NCBI GenBank assembly: GCA_032622095.1
Contig: CP136066.1
Coordinates: forward strand, 101,145,319-101,209,318
Length of the DNA: 64,000 nt
Origin: Siphonodentalium dalli
Lineage: Eukaryota > Mollusca > Scaphopoda > Gadilida > Siphonodentaliidae
Direction of reading: 5' to 3'
The notes under the pieces were generated by a model. The model saw only the letters and a list, made by a program, of their open reading frames with translations. It was not told where the DNA came from and searched no databases. Within the stretch, counting starts at the first letter, position 1, and every line of letters begins with the position of its first letter. Shown piece after piece: positions 13,101 to 22,868 of this stretch. The position numbers were made by a program, and so were the translations under genes.

Positions 13101-16100
13101 ATCTGCTCGATTTTGAATTTTCTTGACGAAATGGGTCTGTTAGACATATATTATTAGTATTATGACGATAATTTTTTTTTTTTTTGACAGACTAATTCCT
13201 TTAAGTATGTTTTATTGAGGTTTTGGATCATGTAATAAATAGAATCTAGTCCCCAGTTATAGTGGAATTTACGAAACTCGTCCAGTAAATTAGGTCTGAA
13301 CTCTTTTTCAAATTCCTCTATTTACTGGGGACTCATTGTAGATCCTCCATATATATATATATATACCTGTTATCTTCACTATGTGTGCTGTCATTTTTTA
13401 ACGCGTCTCTTTTTCAGGTGCGAACCGATGGGTTAGAGCAGCTGCTGTATAAATATGGAGTCGATATATATTTCTCCGGACATGAACATTCCTATCAACG
13501 ACTGTGGCCTGTGTACGAACTAACTGTAAGTTAGTCCATTAACCCTTCCATGAATGGCGCTTCCTAAAATTTGGCGAAAACCCTGTGCATTCTCTTATAT
13601 ATGCGAGTCTCCTATAGGAAGCCTCGCATATATAAGAGAAAGCATTGGTCTAAAAATATTTACCTTGACCTTGTAGCCAATGCATTATCTTATGTATGCG
13701 AGGCTCCCTATGAGAGACTCACATAAATTATACAAGAGAATGCACTGGCACAGGGTCTTTAATGCTGCACCAGCACAGTAACTGGCATGAAAGGGTTAGA
13801 TCTATAACTATGTTCTCAGGCAATTGTATCTGGAAAATTTTATTGGAGAGGGAAGCTTTCTATTTATATTTCGGTATAGAAATTTATGGATGTATAGAAT
13901 ATGTTATAGAATAAAAATTTTAAGCATTGTATAAAATCTCTCATCTAGGGTTTTTAGCCAATATATCTTGAACAGATACCAGTACTGTCTATAATTCTAA
14001 TAGTGGATAATTGAAAGATTGATGTTTCAGCTTATTGGCCATTTTGCAAATAAAAATATTTTATGAGGCCCTCCTTGGGTGATGATAGAAGTCTCTGAGA
14101 ACATAGTTAAAGGCCAAAAACTTTTGAAAATCATGCTCGTGCACATAATTATTATATTCCTGGTGCACACACCAATTAGACATTCCACATCCACATCTGC
14201 TAGCACCAGGTCTAATTTCAGTCACCCGAGGCCATTACTTCCAGAACAAATGTCCGTAAAAGTTAACTGATTTATTCTATTTTTGTAAATAATTACTGCA
14301 ATTATTTCGTACCGATTAAAACTTTCTCCACAGATAGAACGCGAATAAAAAGGTTGCATGCGCAGTTATTTCGGGACCGTGTGTGCAGACCTGAGAAACG
14401 GGAATGTTGTGTGGCGTAACGAAGGCAAGATACTCATATCAAGAGTCTCGTCATATGTTTATTTTGTCTGGATATTAGTTTGATCCCACCAAATATTTTC
14501 ACAGTTCAGGTATATCTGGTATGATCTATTTTGATTTAACAAAATCGTATAGCATTTTCATATGAAAAACATATGTATTCTTGAAATGTTTTCTTTTTGT
14601 TTTTTCTAAAAAACGTTTTTTATGTTAGAAACATATATCAAGATTGTATGGCTTAAGTCTATCTATACTAAATTGATTCTCCCACCCAGGTATAAAAGTA
14701 TATATTGGAATGGTCTATTATTCATTTGAAGTAGTGTTGAAACGACTAGTGAATTTCAAAGTCGACTAGTCGAGGCCCAAAAGTCGCGTTGCGTCGACTA
14801 GTCGGTACCCGATATCAAAACTTTCAAACATAACATGGTACGGAAAATTCATTTTACATGGCATACACTGATGACTGATGCAGTGAGTCAATGACGGTCT
14901 ATTGCGTAGCGCATTTCCCTGCATAGACACAAATTTATTTGGGGAATAATATAGCAAACATCTTGATATTTATCCAACACACTGAATGTAATTATATAAT
15001 TAGACATGTGGTGGATAATGATTAGAAAGTAATACAAATTACTGTCAGTATCATTTATATACGGTAGCACCAATGACGTCACCTTAAACGACCTTCACAC
15101 AGCGTCGCATCATAACCCGACGGTGCGAGATCAATTGAAATATACACAGTGTCTAGATCAAAGCGGTCTCCGACAAACGATAAAGCCGCGTCAATCATTG
15201 CCATCATGTCGCAGTGATGTCTTTGACCTCAAACGACGAGTGAGACATTGTGTTGTCAATTTCATTCTTTCAATTAATAGTCAGGTCACTGTGTGTGTCT
15301 ATACTAGTAACACTGTCAATTCCGGGTGCCACCAAACGTTATATTTACCGTAACTTACGCGCAGTTAACACCATTTATGCCGGAATCGATCTTGAAAATG
15401 TTATACATGTAACAAATACACTATGTTCCGACTAGTCGACGGCAAAATTCAGAGTCGACGTTCTGACATTTCAGAGTCGACTACAGCTAGTCGATTAATC
15501 GTTTCAACCCTAATTTGAAGGGGCGTTCATAAAAAATGAGCAGATGACAGACGAAAAGATAATAGAAGTGCAGAAGGATTCGTATTCATTGTGGGAAATG
15601 TATAGATAATAAGTTCAACAAAAGACCTTCATTAGTTGAACTTATTTTCTGAACATTTCCTAATGAGAACAACTCGTCAATGAGTATTTAGTATAGATGG
15701 CTAAACAAGATGGTAAAGGAAACAAGTTTTCCATGTACTTTCACTCATTTTATGTGCATTAATATTAACGATTCTATTCGCAGGTATGCAATGGCAGTAC
15801 ACATTCACCATATACCAACCCAAAGGCTCCAGTACACATTATAACAGGGTCTGCGGTGAGATTATATTTACTTGAAATATTTTTACCGTTGGATAAGTCG
15901 CATTGAAATTTTTAGCTTAGAATTCTGCCTTTTGGCTTTTTCTTTTGTATAGGTCACATCTATTTCAGTGGCTTGTAAGTGAACATCAGCATGACAGATT
16001 GGGAGGTATTTTGAAGAGCACAGGATGCAATTTTTGAATAAAATGAATGTTAAATAGTTGCTTTATCACAGGCGTGAGATGAACAAACATTCCATCCATG

Positions 16101-19100
16101 CTTTGGGGATTCCCATATGATTTGCGGGAATGCCCAATCATGGGAAATAAAATTGGTTCATTTTACTGAGATATGTGTGGGAACATGGATTATAAAAACA
16201 AGCTTTCATATTTCCGACTAAACCCTGAAAAATTTCCCATAATTCTGGTGTGGTTTAGGGGTCGATTATTTAGGACATTACTGTACTATAAATGCTTACA
16301 ATTTTGTTTAGGCCAGTTGTTGTGCTTTCTGAAATAGTACAACTAATATGGTTGGAAATCTCGACAATAACTGTTAATTGTTACATTCTTCAAGCGGGCA
16401 TACTACATATGTGCTAGCATATCAGTTATAATCATTGTAATAAGCACATATTTGATCCTTTTAAATTTAGCAAAATTTCTATGAGTTAATTTTAGCCTAA
16501 TTTGGAGACCAGGGATTTTTTTTAGGTGTCCTCAGGGTCCGGTATTCGGCCCCATTCCCAATGGGAAAAAGGCACCTTTATTCCCAATTTTCAACCACCA
16601 AATTCCCAATTGCAGGCAGGTATATAATACCATCGGGTTTATTGAATAATTATCAATTTTTTCCGACGTTTTGTACACTCAGTCGATAGATAAACGGCTG
16701 AAAACCCGAAGTAAATCAGCGACATCGGGAGCCCACATCGTATAATGTACACGTGGCGACCTAACTATTAGCTTAACATGCGAATTACCTCCCCTCTACC
16801 AGTCAGCGCATTTATAAAAGAGGGAGGATAACTCTAAATAAATTGCTGATTTATATAAAACAAGTGTACAGTAAATACTTGTCATGTCGCACAATATGTC
16901 TTTGATGAGTGGTAATCACCCGTGTTGGTTACCATAGGCTCATTGTCTCTTCATTGTGGTAGTACCGTACTGGTAGCTCAATATGGGAATGATAACACGT
17001 ACACATTGATTTGGTATTAATTATTTTATTTTATTTATTGGATTACAACTAGATACCTATCCATCCTTTGGTGTTTCATTACCGTTTTTCCGTCGAAGTT
17101 TGGTGGATGGCTTGAATCTTTCCTTTGTTATCTGTGAATTTTCAACTTACCTGAGGCTGAGAAATGGACCTCAATGGGCTGTGATTTTACTCCATCTTTG
17201 AGTTACCTGAGTTTAAGTCGCGTTATACACCGAAAATTAAGGTATTAGTACTATTTACTTGTGTGTAACAGTGATTAATTGAATTTTTCTAAAACATGGA
17301 AAATTCCCAATTTTGGTCTGTAAAGACACATTTTTCCCAATTCGAAGGGACCCGGACCCATTCCCAAAATAGGCAGAAAAATGCCTGGAGACAACGGACA
17401 TTGAAATATCAGTACTGTAATGCTAAGATTCATGGGAAGGACTCGATGTGTTTCTGCTGTATTATCAGTAGAAGATTTATTCCCAACAAGATGACATCCC
17501 ACTTGCCAAACTTTTTTTCCAAATTGTAATATTTGTTTGGATAAAGCTGACAAAATCGCAACTATTTAAATGTTTAGAAAGTAGAAGTGTTAATACCTTG
17601 CATTTTTATCAGGAAGGTGACCAAAGGATTCAGTTTAAAATTCTGTTATTAACATTTAGAGCGGTCAATGGAACAGCACCATATTACATCAAGGAACTAG
17701 TGAATCTGAGACAACCATCCGGATCGATGCAGAAGTGATCAGATGGTAAACGACTTCTGACACTCCCTAAGTCCAGTCATCGCAAGTTTATTAGGGGATA
17801 GCGCTTTCTGTGTTGCCATACCTACCTTGTGGAACAATCTTCCCGACGATCTTAGACTTACTAGTGATGTTATGGATTTACGCAAACTTTAAAAAACTCA
17901 CCTTTTTAAGATCACATATCGAGTCAACTGACATAATCTTACCGTCAATGGCTGTTTTTTTAGCTCACCTGAGACGAAGTCTCCGGTGGAGCTATAGTCA
18001 TCACTCCTCGTCCGTCGTCCATCCGTCCGTCTGACCGTCCGTCCGTCCGTCCGTCCGTCCGTCAACAATCATCTTCTTCTCCAGTATCATAAGGCCAAAT
18101 GAGTTCATATTTGGTGTGGATGTTCCCTGCTTGACTCAGACTCAGATTTGTTAAAATAAGGTCACTGAGTCAAATAGTTGCGAAGCTAGGGCCATAACTC
18201 TTTCCCGCCATAGTAATTCTTAAAACAACTTCTTTTCAAGAACAATCAGGCCTATTTAGCTTATATTTGGTATGGAAGGTCCTTGAGTGACTGGGGGTCA
18301 GATTTGTTCAAATGGGGTCACTGGGTCAAATAGGGGCAGAATCAGGGACATAACTCTATTCTCCCTAGTAATTATTAGAATGACTTCTTCTCCATAATCA
18401 TCAGGCCGATTTAGCTAATATTTTGTATGGTGGGTCCTTGTGTGACTGGGGTTCAGATTTGTTCAAATGGGGTCAGTGTGTCAAATAGGGGCCGTGTCAG
18501 GAACATAACTTAAAATTTTTTTATTTTTTTATTTTTTTTTAAATATTGTTAAATTTAAATCCTTGCTCAATTCAAAAAACAAATCACAATTCAAAATGAA
18601 CCAATACAAAAATATTTTTTTTATTTTAACCCCTGATTTTTTGTATTTTTTTAGACACAAAACACCCCATTCCACCCCTTCCCTCCTCACCCCTCTACAC
18701 CTCTGTCCCCACTACCACCACCCCCCCCCCCCCCAATCTGCGCAGCCCTGCACCCACTGCAGTCAAGAAAAAATTAATTAGAAAAACTGACACCTTGTAA
18801 CATCCATAAAGTATGGTATTAGCCCCAGACAGAAAGAGTTAATAACAGTCATCAATTCAGATGTTATCTAGCTGGCTGACAGCTAGGTGTAAACAGTCAT
18901 GCTCTGTGTGTATCATTAACATATCATATCAAAACAAAATGCTGTATGTCTGACATTTGCAGAATGAGGTCCCCAGAGGTTGAATTTAGTGATGCTACTC
19001 TGCACAGTAGGCTAGCATCACCAAATACACTCTCCAGGGACCTCATTCTGCTTAGGCCTCATCTTCAGGGAAGTATACAGGTCTTAAATTGACATTTCTA

Positions 19101-22100
19101 CTTACTTTTTCCCTTCTGTTCAGTTTCTATATTCCCTAATTTGCTGTCAGAAGATAAAATTGATAATTGAAGTGCCCAATGGGTGCACATCACCAATTAA
19201 CTGGACAACTTCAATCTGTTCCTATGTCTCCCATGGCAGTTGAGGCCTAAGCATAATGAGGTCCACAGAGGGTGAATTTGGTGATGCTAACCCACCTTAC
19301 AGGATTGCAGCACTAAATTCACCCTTTAGTGACCTCATTCTGCAAAAGTCAGACACTATATTCAGGCTTGGCTGTTCCACTATTATATTCTTAACCACCA
19401 CCTATCCAGTTGTACTCATTATACCCTGATTTGCAAAGAAAACTTGGGGGGGGGGGTATATTGGATTGAATTTGTCTGTCAGTATGTCCTCCCGTCCATC
19501 CCTCTGTTGGGATGTTTCCATCCGTCCATCAATTTTGTTCTTCTCCACATACATATTAAAGACCGAAATGGTTTATATAATTTGACTCACATTCAGATTT
19601 GTTCAAATGAGTTCATCAGGTCATATAGGTGAGAAGCCAGGGCCATAACTCTTTCCCTCCATAGTAATTCTTCAGAAACCATCAGGCCTATTTAGCTTTT
19701 GGTATGGAGGGTCCTTTGGTGAGTGGGGTTCAGATTTGTACACGTGAGGTCATTTTTAGGAAACTTTTGAGGAAAATCACTTTTCTTCAACGTTTAAAAT
19801 CTACCGTTTGAAATTTCTAGATGAATAGATATCATTGATGGGGATTCACATTTGTTCAAATAAGGGCAGAGATAAGAGATTTAACTCTCAACCACCCACC
19901 CTACCTGTATGTATGCTGTTTGATACTGGTATAATAATATATAGATTCCTATTGATTTCTAAGCTGCCTGGGTGGAGGCAATGAGGCTGTAGATTTGATT
20001 TTTCAACCAGTAACAGTCCACATTTTCCTACTTCTGGTTAAACTGTTCGACCGAAATCGCCACAAATGTTAACAGGTCTATTTTGCTGATATTTAGTATG
20101 AAGGGTTCTTTGGTGTCTGGTATTGAAATTTATTCAGATGTGGTCACCAGGTTAAATAGGGTGGGACCAGGGACATAACTGTATGTCTCTATAGTCATTC
20201 TTAAATTGTCTTCTCAAGAGAGGTTGAACTATTTAGCTTACATATAGTATGGATGATCCTTTAGTGACTGATATTCAGATTTGTTAACATCAGGTCAACC
20301 TGTTAAGAAATGACGGGGGCTATGGGGAGTTAACAATTTTGTGTTTAAAAAATCATTGAAATACCAAATTCATTAAAACATCTTCCTTGGAACTACCTAA
20401 CTGATTAATCTGACATACATGTATGGTGTTTTGGGTCCATGGATAAATGGGCTTCAAACATGTCTAAATGGTTTTATAAAAAGGTGCTTGTGAGATTGGA
20501 AATTTCCAAAAATTGAGAAAGTTTGAGATGTCGGTTGTGAAATTCCAACCCAAGACTTGGGAGTCTGGAGCCCGGTCGGGAGGGGACTTGTTGAGCTGGA
20601 GGAGGGGGGTGATCAGTAGTGAACAGTGGGCAATTTCATGGTGGATATTCACCTTGAAATTACCCACTGTACACTACTGAAGCCTCTCTAGCCACATATC
20701 GTGTTTAGATCTACTTTTTTCAAAGTGCTTATGAAAAGTTCTGACTATTGTGGTCTCCAGAGTCCCAGTCTCATCAGTCTTTGCAGTCTGGTGAGCGACC
20801 CCACAGTCTTTGACTGTCTTGTTATGATTTTTATTTCTCAGACTGACTTTTAACTGAAGATGTATTTTGAGCATCTTTTTAGGATTCACATATCTCTTTG
20901 ATTCAGCTCAACTCATTTTAACCTTCACATATTTCTTATCCAATATGTTTTTATTATATATATACTTTTATCGGCTCTTTTATGTAACAGCGCCTGCGAA
21001 CACAACTCTGATGTGGAATAGGCGCTATACAAATGTTTAATAAGAATAATAATAAAGAGTTTTTCGGCAATTGGGAATATATATCTTGGCTAAGGCCAAA
21101 CAAAAAAAGTATTTTGATTCTCGGGCAATTTTTTTTGAGAATCGATGAGGGAGCAAGGGTTTTATTTTTATTTTTGTTATGGGGATAATGCCCATAGTTA
21201 GCATGGGTTATTATACCTTCCCAGGTTAAGAAAATGTAAGGCGAACATTGTTTTGTATAAACTAATGTATTCCACTATAAAGAATTACCAATTATCACAT
21301 TGTACTACCCGTACATCAAATCTAAATAAAGAATGACATAAATATGACATTGTACTATCCTATATCATATAGCCTATTATAGGATTTACCAGAATGATAT
21401 ATATATACAATGTATATTTCAAATTACTATTGTCGATATATTTGAAATATGTATGTACCTTTTATAGTATATATCTATTTATATCTATCTATATACTTTA
21501 ATATTTATCCATCTATACTATAGTAACTATACATGCTAGCCATAAAAACTTCAAATATTATTATATTAAACCAGCAAACACATCGCCAATACTTGGGGTT
21601 TGGGCAGCTTGTGGTGACAATATACCTGGTAGTTATCTTGCCTAGTGTCTGTTTTTTGAATACTAACACATACACCATTTTATGTCTTTAATATTCAATG
21701 TTTGAAACAAATAATTTATGTTTTCTAGTTTCCTAGTTTCGTGTTATCATTTGACAGCTTCGGTCAAATTGAAATTCGTAATAAAATGGTTCAACGAGGG
21801 CCATTTTTCCAGACGAGGCTATGCCTGAGAATCAAAACACTTTTTTTTTTTTGGCCTAAGTGTTCCGCATCTGAAAACTTTTTGAAATTGTCTGTTTTCA
21901 TATTTGTATATGGATTTGAGCGATTTCATTGGCTGATGAGAAACGATTTGCAAATATGTATATGATCCATGGCTTTCTATTTTCATTGATAGGGCTGTAA
22001 GGAGCCACCTGATCCATTCATGATGAAGTCATATCCATGGAATGCATTCCACAGCACAGATTTTGGTTACACACGAGTCACAATTCATAACTCCACCCAC

Positions 22101-22507
22101 CTGTACCTCGAACAGGTGTCTGATAACCAGGTAAGCAGAAAAAACATGTTTGTGACAGTTCATGATGCTACCTACATCACACATGTTCACGCTGTTGGTG
22201 GCCAATTTGGCAAATGGTCTGATTGTTATCGAAAATGGCCATTAAGAAAATTTAAGTTGGCCAAACATTGTGCCACAAAGTTTCAGCCTTGGATTAGCAC
22301 TCACCTCTCTGTATATTGCAAGAGTATAAAAATAAAAACCTCGCTCCTGTATTGATTTAAAAAAAAAATTGCCTGAGAATCAAATATCATTTTTTGTTTG
22401 GCCTAATACGATATATGTTTGTATTCTAGGGAGGAGCGGTTATCGATAAAATGATGCTCATAAAGACAAGTCACAGCCCATCAACATATGATTGTAGACC
22501 AACATAG
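919..22507 (+). CDS. ACP7: Acid phosphatase type 7 (purple acid phosphatase), 5' end outside window
   Basis: Ten exons (919-1110, 1396-1578, 2984-3009, 3583-3680, 6524-6595, 8046-8274, 13418-13525, 15784-15855, 21993-22130, 22430-22507) join with GT-AG junctions and consistent phases to give 397 residues and a TAG stop. The order is a fibronectin-like N domain (FITWVT, TKY), then the metallophosphoesterase core with all seven metal ligands: GDMG, GDFAYDMD, GNHE, MAHKPMYC and GHEHSYQR. HIITGSAGCKEPP and LEQVSDNQ near the C-terminus are typical of animal ACP7. The family hydrolyses phosphomonoesters with a dinuclear metal centre and is normally secreted or lysosomal. About 40 N-terminal residues, including the signal peptide, are missing and should lie left of the window, since the first exon opens inside a codon. 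The stretch between ICSFPFNP and GLEQLL is several residues shorter than I expect for vertebrate homologues. Identification is confident; exact splice choice is read by eye. Confidence 0.93.
1396..1578 (+). CDS. ACP7: ACP7 exon with first metal-binding motif GDMG
   Basis: The acceptor is TTTTCCAG and the donor is GTGAGT. The exon encodes YHCGSDKAWSSLFNFKTF...RLAVYGDMGNEDAFSLARL...DAILHVG. The Asp in GDMG is the first ligand of the dinuclear centre. Confidence 0.93.
1712..1960. mobile_element. TTAA-flanked MITE (family B variant)
   Basis: TTAA at 1712-1715 and 1957-1960 bracket terminal inverted repeats reading CCCTTTGAGTGCCAGG and CCTAGCACTCAAAGGG. TTAA duplications with CCC...GGG ends are the signature of piggyBac-type transposition. 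The centre holds the 70-bp palindrome GCCAATGCATTCTCTTATAT...GCATTGGC shared with family B. Confidence 0.85.
2173..2396. mobile_element. TTAA MITE family B, right end truncated
   Basis: Begins TTAATCCTTTCATGACGGGA and contains two successive ~70-bp palindromes (about 2223-2291 and 2321-2394). The right terminus after CACAGGGT is lost. Confidence 0.78.
2984..3009 (+). CDS. ACP7: ACP7 26-nt micro-exon GDFAYDMDT
   Basis: This 26-nt exon (acceptor TTTCAG, donor GTAAGT) completes the split glycine codon and supplies the bridging Asp and the Tyr ligand of GDFAYDMD. The Tyr ligand causes the purple charge-transfer colour in this family. It is too short for ORF callers and easily missed. Confidence 0.92.
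3583..3680 (+). CDS. ACP7: ACP7 exon with GNHE motif
   Basis: The acceptor is CCCACAG and the donor is GTGAGT. The exon encodes DNARVGDAFMRQIESIAAYV followed by PYMTCPGNHEQT and ends two bases into a Tyr codon. The Asn of GNHE is a metal ligand. Confidence 0.93.
3915..4129. mobile_element. Family D element, half copy
   Basis: Core GGCTTTTGTTTACATAAC, then CTTGACAATAACATACTATT and GACTATTTTAACAGCATACC, ending TGCCTTTAA. The left half is missing. Confidence 0.7.
4251..4376. repeat. Long inverted repeat hairpin
   Basis: TGGGTGTGTGTGTTATTGGG then GGATATAGCACTGTGGT, inverted to ACCACAGCGCTGTATCCCCC and AATAACACACACACCCA. The loop is about 45 bp. Confidence 0.8.
5226..5345 (+). pseudogene. Decayed copy of the 3' half of the ACP7 MAHKPMYC exon
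   Basis: The sequence from TTGAAGGAAGCGAACCGAC to AATCCAGTAAGT is a clear copy of 8152-8280, the 3' half of the ACP7 exon plus its donor. A one-base deletion after AACCGA shifts the frame and brings a TAA stop. It lacks the 5' half and the acceptor. It sits inside the ACP7 intron before the 6524 exon and is part of a larger duplicated block (5166-5893 against 6371-8846). Confidence 0.85.
5435..5690. mobile_element. TTAA MITE family B
   Basis: Begins TTAACCCTTTCCTGATGG. Two palindromes follow, separated by a linker, then CACAGGGTTTTCGCAAAATT and a worn right end. It lies inside the duplicated ACP7 block and is the paralogue of the copy at 8365. Confidence 0.8.
6524..6595 (+). CDS. ACP7: ACP7 exon NFSNYKNRFTMP
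   Basis: The acceptor is ATTTCAG and the donor is GTCAGT. The exon encodes NFSNYKNRFTMPSDDGDGEG then LFYS. The NFSNYK.RF.MP block is characteristic of animal ACP7. Phase (2 in, 2 out) fits both neighbours. Confidence 0.92.
6756..6960. mobile_element. Possible pogo/Tigger-like terminal fragment
   Basis: TACAGTGAAACCTCTCCAAA followed by two ACC.CTATAAACCGAA.CC repeats resembles the termini of pogo/Tigger-type elements. The other end was not found and there is no ORF. Confidence 0.4.
7773..7830 (+). repeat. LINE 3'-tail-like fragment
   Basis: GCTGGTATAGGAGATAAGCG CTATATAAGC followed by ATTATTAT-type repeats resembles the GGCGCTATACAAATG tail at 20985-21062 and the 3' ends of L2/CR1-like LINEs. 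It could instead be a SINE tail. Confidence 0.45.
8046..8274 (+). CDS. ACP7: ACP7 exon with histidine ligand MAHKPMYC
   Basis: The acceptor is TTACAG and the donor is GTAAGT. The exon encodes WTIGPVRIISFSSEVYYFY...QRQFVYLEEKLKEANRP...PWIIMMAHKPMYC...ICSFPFNP. The His in AHKP is a metal ligand. The 3' half of this exon and the following intron have a decayed copy at 5226-5420. Confidence 0.93.
8365..8616. mobile_element. TTAA MITE family B
   Basis: Two hairpins (around 8404-8474 and 8500-8573) lie between TTAACCC and a worn GAAGGGTTGA end. It starts about 90 bp after the donor of the ACP7 8046-8274 exon. Confidence 0.8.
8850..8973. mobile_element. TTAA MITE family B, left half
   Basis: TTAACCCCCATGACGGGAGC, then the first hairpin only (to ACTGGCTTACAG). 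The rest is missing. Confidence 0.75.
9663..10038. mobile_element. TTAA element family D, short form
   Basis: Starts TTAAAGGCATGGATGGCC and ends GGCCATCAATGCCTTTAA. The two halves are inverted over most of the 376 bp (ATGTTATTGTCAAGTTTGTA against its inverse, AACAAAAGCC core). TTAA ends again suggest piggyBac-like mobilisation. It has no ORF. Confidence 0.82.
10035..10284. mobile_element. TTAA MITE family B, full copy, sharing its TTAA with a family D element
   Basis: TTAA 10035-10038 and 10281-10284 flank CCCTTCCATGACTGGAGC and CTCCTGTCATGAAAGGG. There are two internal hairpins. The left TTAA is also the right TTAA of the family D element 9663-10038. Confidence 0.88.
10285..13417. other. 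ACP7 intron, mostly unassigned
   Basis: No gene seen. 10623-10723 repeats 9427-9523 (CACCTTGGTCATGATATTCT shared) on either side of the D/B MITE pair. 10750-11110 is family E tail. 11110-11370 resembles 60600-60870. 11966-12150 has four GCTCTTTAT-type motifs in two similar blocks. The rest is AT-rich and unrecognised. Confidence 0.5.
13215..13355. repeat. Family E inverted repeat
   Basis: AGTCCCCAGTTATAGTGG... and its inverse TTTACTGGGGACTCATTG form the arms. The outer part GGATCATGTAATAAATAGAA recurs at other copies. Confidence 0.65.
13418..13525 (+). CDS. ACP7: ACP7 exon with GHEHSYQR motif
   Basis: The acceptor is TTTTTCAG and the donor is GTAAGT. The exon encodes VRTDGLEQLLYKYGVDIYFS followed by GHEHSYQRLWPVYELT. 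Both His residues of GHEH are metal ligands. The preceding intron is 5.1 kb and full of repeats. A TTAA-flanked MITE starts 13 bp after the exon. Confidence 0.93.
13539..13799. mobile_element. TTAA MITE family B, 13 bp past an ACP7 donor
   Basis: Begins TTAACCCTTCCATGAATGG and ends GGCATGAAAGGGTTAG (TTAA mutated to TTAG). There are two internal hairpins. It lies immediately downstream of the GHEH exon. Confidence 0.85.
14690..15690. repeat. Family C dispersed repeat interrupted by a hAT element
   Basis: Flanks outside the hAT element (GGAATGGTCTATTATTCATT and AATAAGTTCAACAAAAGACC...TGAACATTTCC) match the uninterrupted copy at 27520-27722. Related pieces are at 3735-3910, 5736-5830, 8670-8765, 29287-29355 and 39200-39255. 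Confidence 0.65.
14732..15512. mobile_element. hAT-type element with 8-bp target duplication
   Basis: Terminal inverted repeats TAGTGTTGAAACGACTAGT and CGATTAATCGTTTCAACCCTA are flanked by the exact 8-bp duplication ATTTGAAG (14724-14731 and 15513-15520). Subterminal GTCGACTAGTCG palindromes recur at both ends. No intact transposase is seen. The 8-bp duplication and terminal sequence define the hAT superfamily. It is inserted in a family C repeat, whose other half resumes at 15521. Confidence 0.9.
15784..15855 (+). CDS. ACP7: ACP7 exon NGSTHSPYTNPKAPVHIITG
   Basis: The acceptor is TTCGCAG and the donor is GTGAGA. Twenty-four codons encode VCNGST.SPYTNPKAPVHIITGSA, a highly conserved block near the C-terminus of ACP7. 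Confidence 0.93.
15856..17610. other. ACP7 intron, no recognised gene
   Basis: Apart from the half MITE at 16201 there is nothing identifiable. 16540-17530 is unrecognised sequence with overlapping short ORFs on both strands that lack family motifs and context. Confidence 0.4.
16201..16285. mobile_element. Family A MITE, half copy
   Basis: Only the right arm is present, from AGCTTTCATATTTCCGACTA to GGACATTACTG, followed by TA. The sequence is diverged. Confidence 0.75.
17611..17915 (+). pseudogene. LINE (L2/CR1-like) reverse-transcriptase ORF, C-terminal fragment
   Basis: In shifting frames the DNA reads RIQFKILLLTFRAVNGTAPY then YIKELVNLRQP, SDGKRLLTLPKSSHRKF, PTLWNNLPDDLRLTSDV and KTHLFK. 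This is the familiar C-terminal tail of animal L2/CR1-type LINE ORF2 proteins. Stops and frameshifts are present and the RT core is absent. A likely LINE 3' tail lies at 20985-21062, separated by other repeats. Confidence 0.75.
17962..18515 (+). mobile_element. Non-autonomous element: hairpin + GTCC tract + ~150-bp repeats
   Basis: The hairpin-like start GCTCACCTGAGACGAAGTCT CCGGTGGAGC is followed by (GTCC)n at 18003-18061 and about three ~150-bp imperfect repeats (CAGATTTGTTCAAATGGGGT, AGGCCTATTTAGCTTATATT). Similar units recur at 19555-19760 and 20080-20300, so the element may extend to about 20300 with insertions. A 35-bp piece of the start also occurs at 6713-6752. I infer a Helitron/pearl-like element. 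Confidence 0.55.
18959..19051. repeat. Family F hairpin (~93 bp)
   Basis: The arms GCAGAATGAGGTCCCCAGAG..TGAATTTAGTGATGCTA are inverted to TAGCATCACCAAATACACTC..GGGACCTCATTCTGC. Other copies are 19251-19342, 27251-27342, 34648-34740 and 50111-50214, with half copies at about 3398-3440 and 34411-34453. Confidence 0.8.
19251..19342. repeat. Family F hairpin
   Basis: ATAATGAGGTCCACAGAGGG arm inverted to TTTAGTGACCTCATTCTG; 92 bp. Confidence 0.78.
20985..21062 (+). repeat. LINE-like 3' tail
   Basis: AACAGCGCCTGCGAACACAA ... AATAGGCGCTATACAAATG followed by AATAATAATAAAG is typical of CR1/L2-like LINE 3' ends. Confidence 0.5.
21063..21992. other. AT-rich ACP7 intron tail
   Basis: There are no genes. 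21370-21500 is dominated by ATATAT/ATCTAT simple sequence. Nothing else is identifiable. Confidence 0.4.
21993..22130 (+). CDS. ACP7: ACP7 exon GCKEPPDPF...LYLEQVSDNQ
   Basis: The acceptor is TTGATAG and the donor is GTAAGC. Forty-six codons encode GCKEPPDPFMMKSYPWNAFH and a second half ending TRVTIHNSTHLYLEQVSDNQ. Confidence 0.93.
22430..22507 (+). CDS. ACP7: ACP7 terminal coding exon
   Basis: The acceptor is TATTCTAG. The exon encodes GGAVIDKMMLIKTSHSPSTY, then DCRPT and a TAG stop at 22505-22507. GG.VID...L.K matches the C-terminus of ACP7. A hairpin MITE begins 8 bp after the stop codon. Confidence 0.9.
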   Translation, partial: GGAVIDKMMLIKTSHSPSTYDCRPT

Positions 22508-22514
22508 AGTCATA

Positions 22515-22766
22515 CAGTAATGCTCTAATTAATCGACTCCTTAACCACAGCAGAATTATGGGTAACTTTTCAGGATTTAGTCGGAAATATGGCTTGTTGC
22601 CATTCATCGGAAAGCTCTCGCCGAGAGCTTTCCAATGAATGGCAACAAGCCTACTCTCGCCGAGAGCTTTCCGATGAATGGCAACAAGCCATATTTCCGA
22701 CTAAATCCTGAAAAGTTACCCATAATTCTGCTGTGGTTAAGAAGTCGATTAATTAGAGCATTACTG
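22515..22766. mobile_element. Family A MITE with extra internal arm, at ACP7 3' end
   Basis: The element starts CAGTAATGCTCTAATTAATC and ends in the inverse, flanked on both sides by TA. The centre has an extra partial copy of the GAGAGCTTTCC.ATGAATGG arm, so the element is longer than its relatives. It begins 8 bp after the ACP7 stop codon and probably lies in the 3' UTR. Confidence 0.9.
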
Positions 22767-22868
22767 TACAAAGCCTCAATCATTAACACATCCCTGGTTA
22801 TGTGTTCCTGATAAATTGCTATGATGCTAGTGCACCAAAATGATGATGTTAAGAAAATCTAAAGTTTT

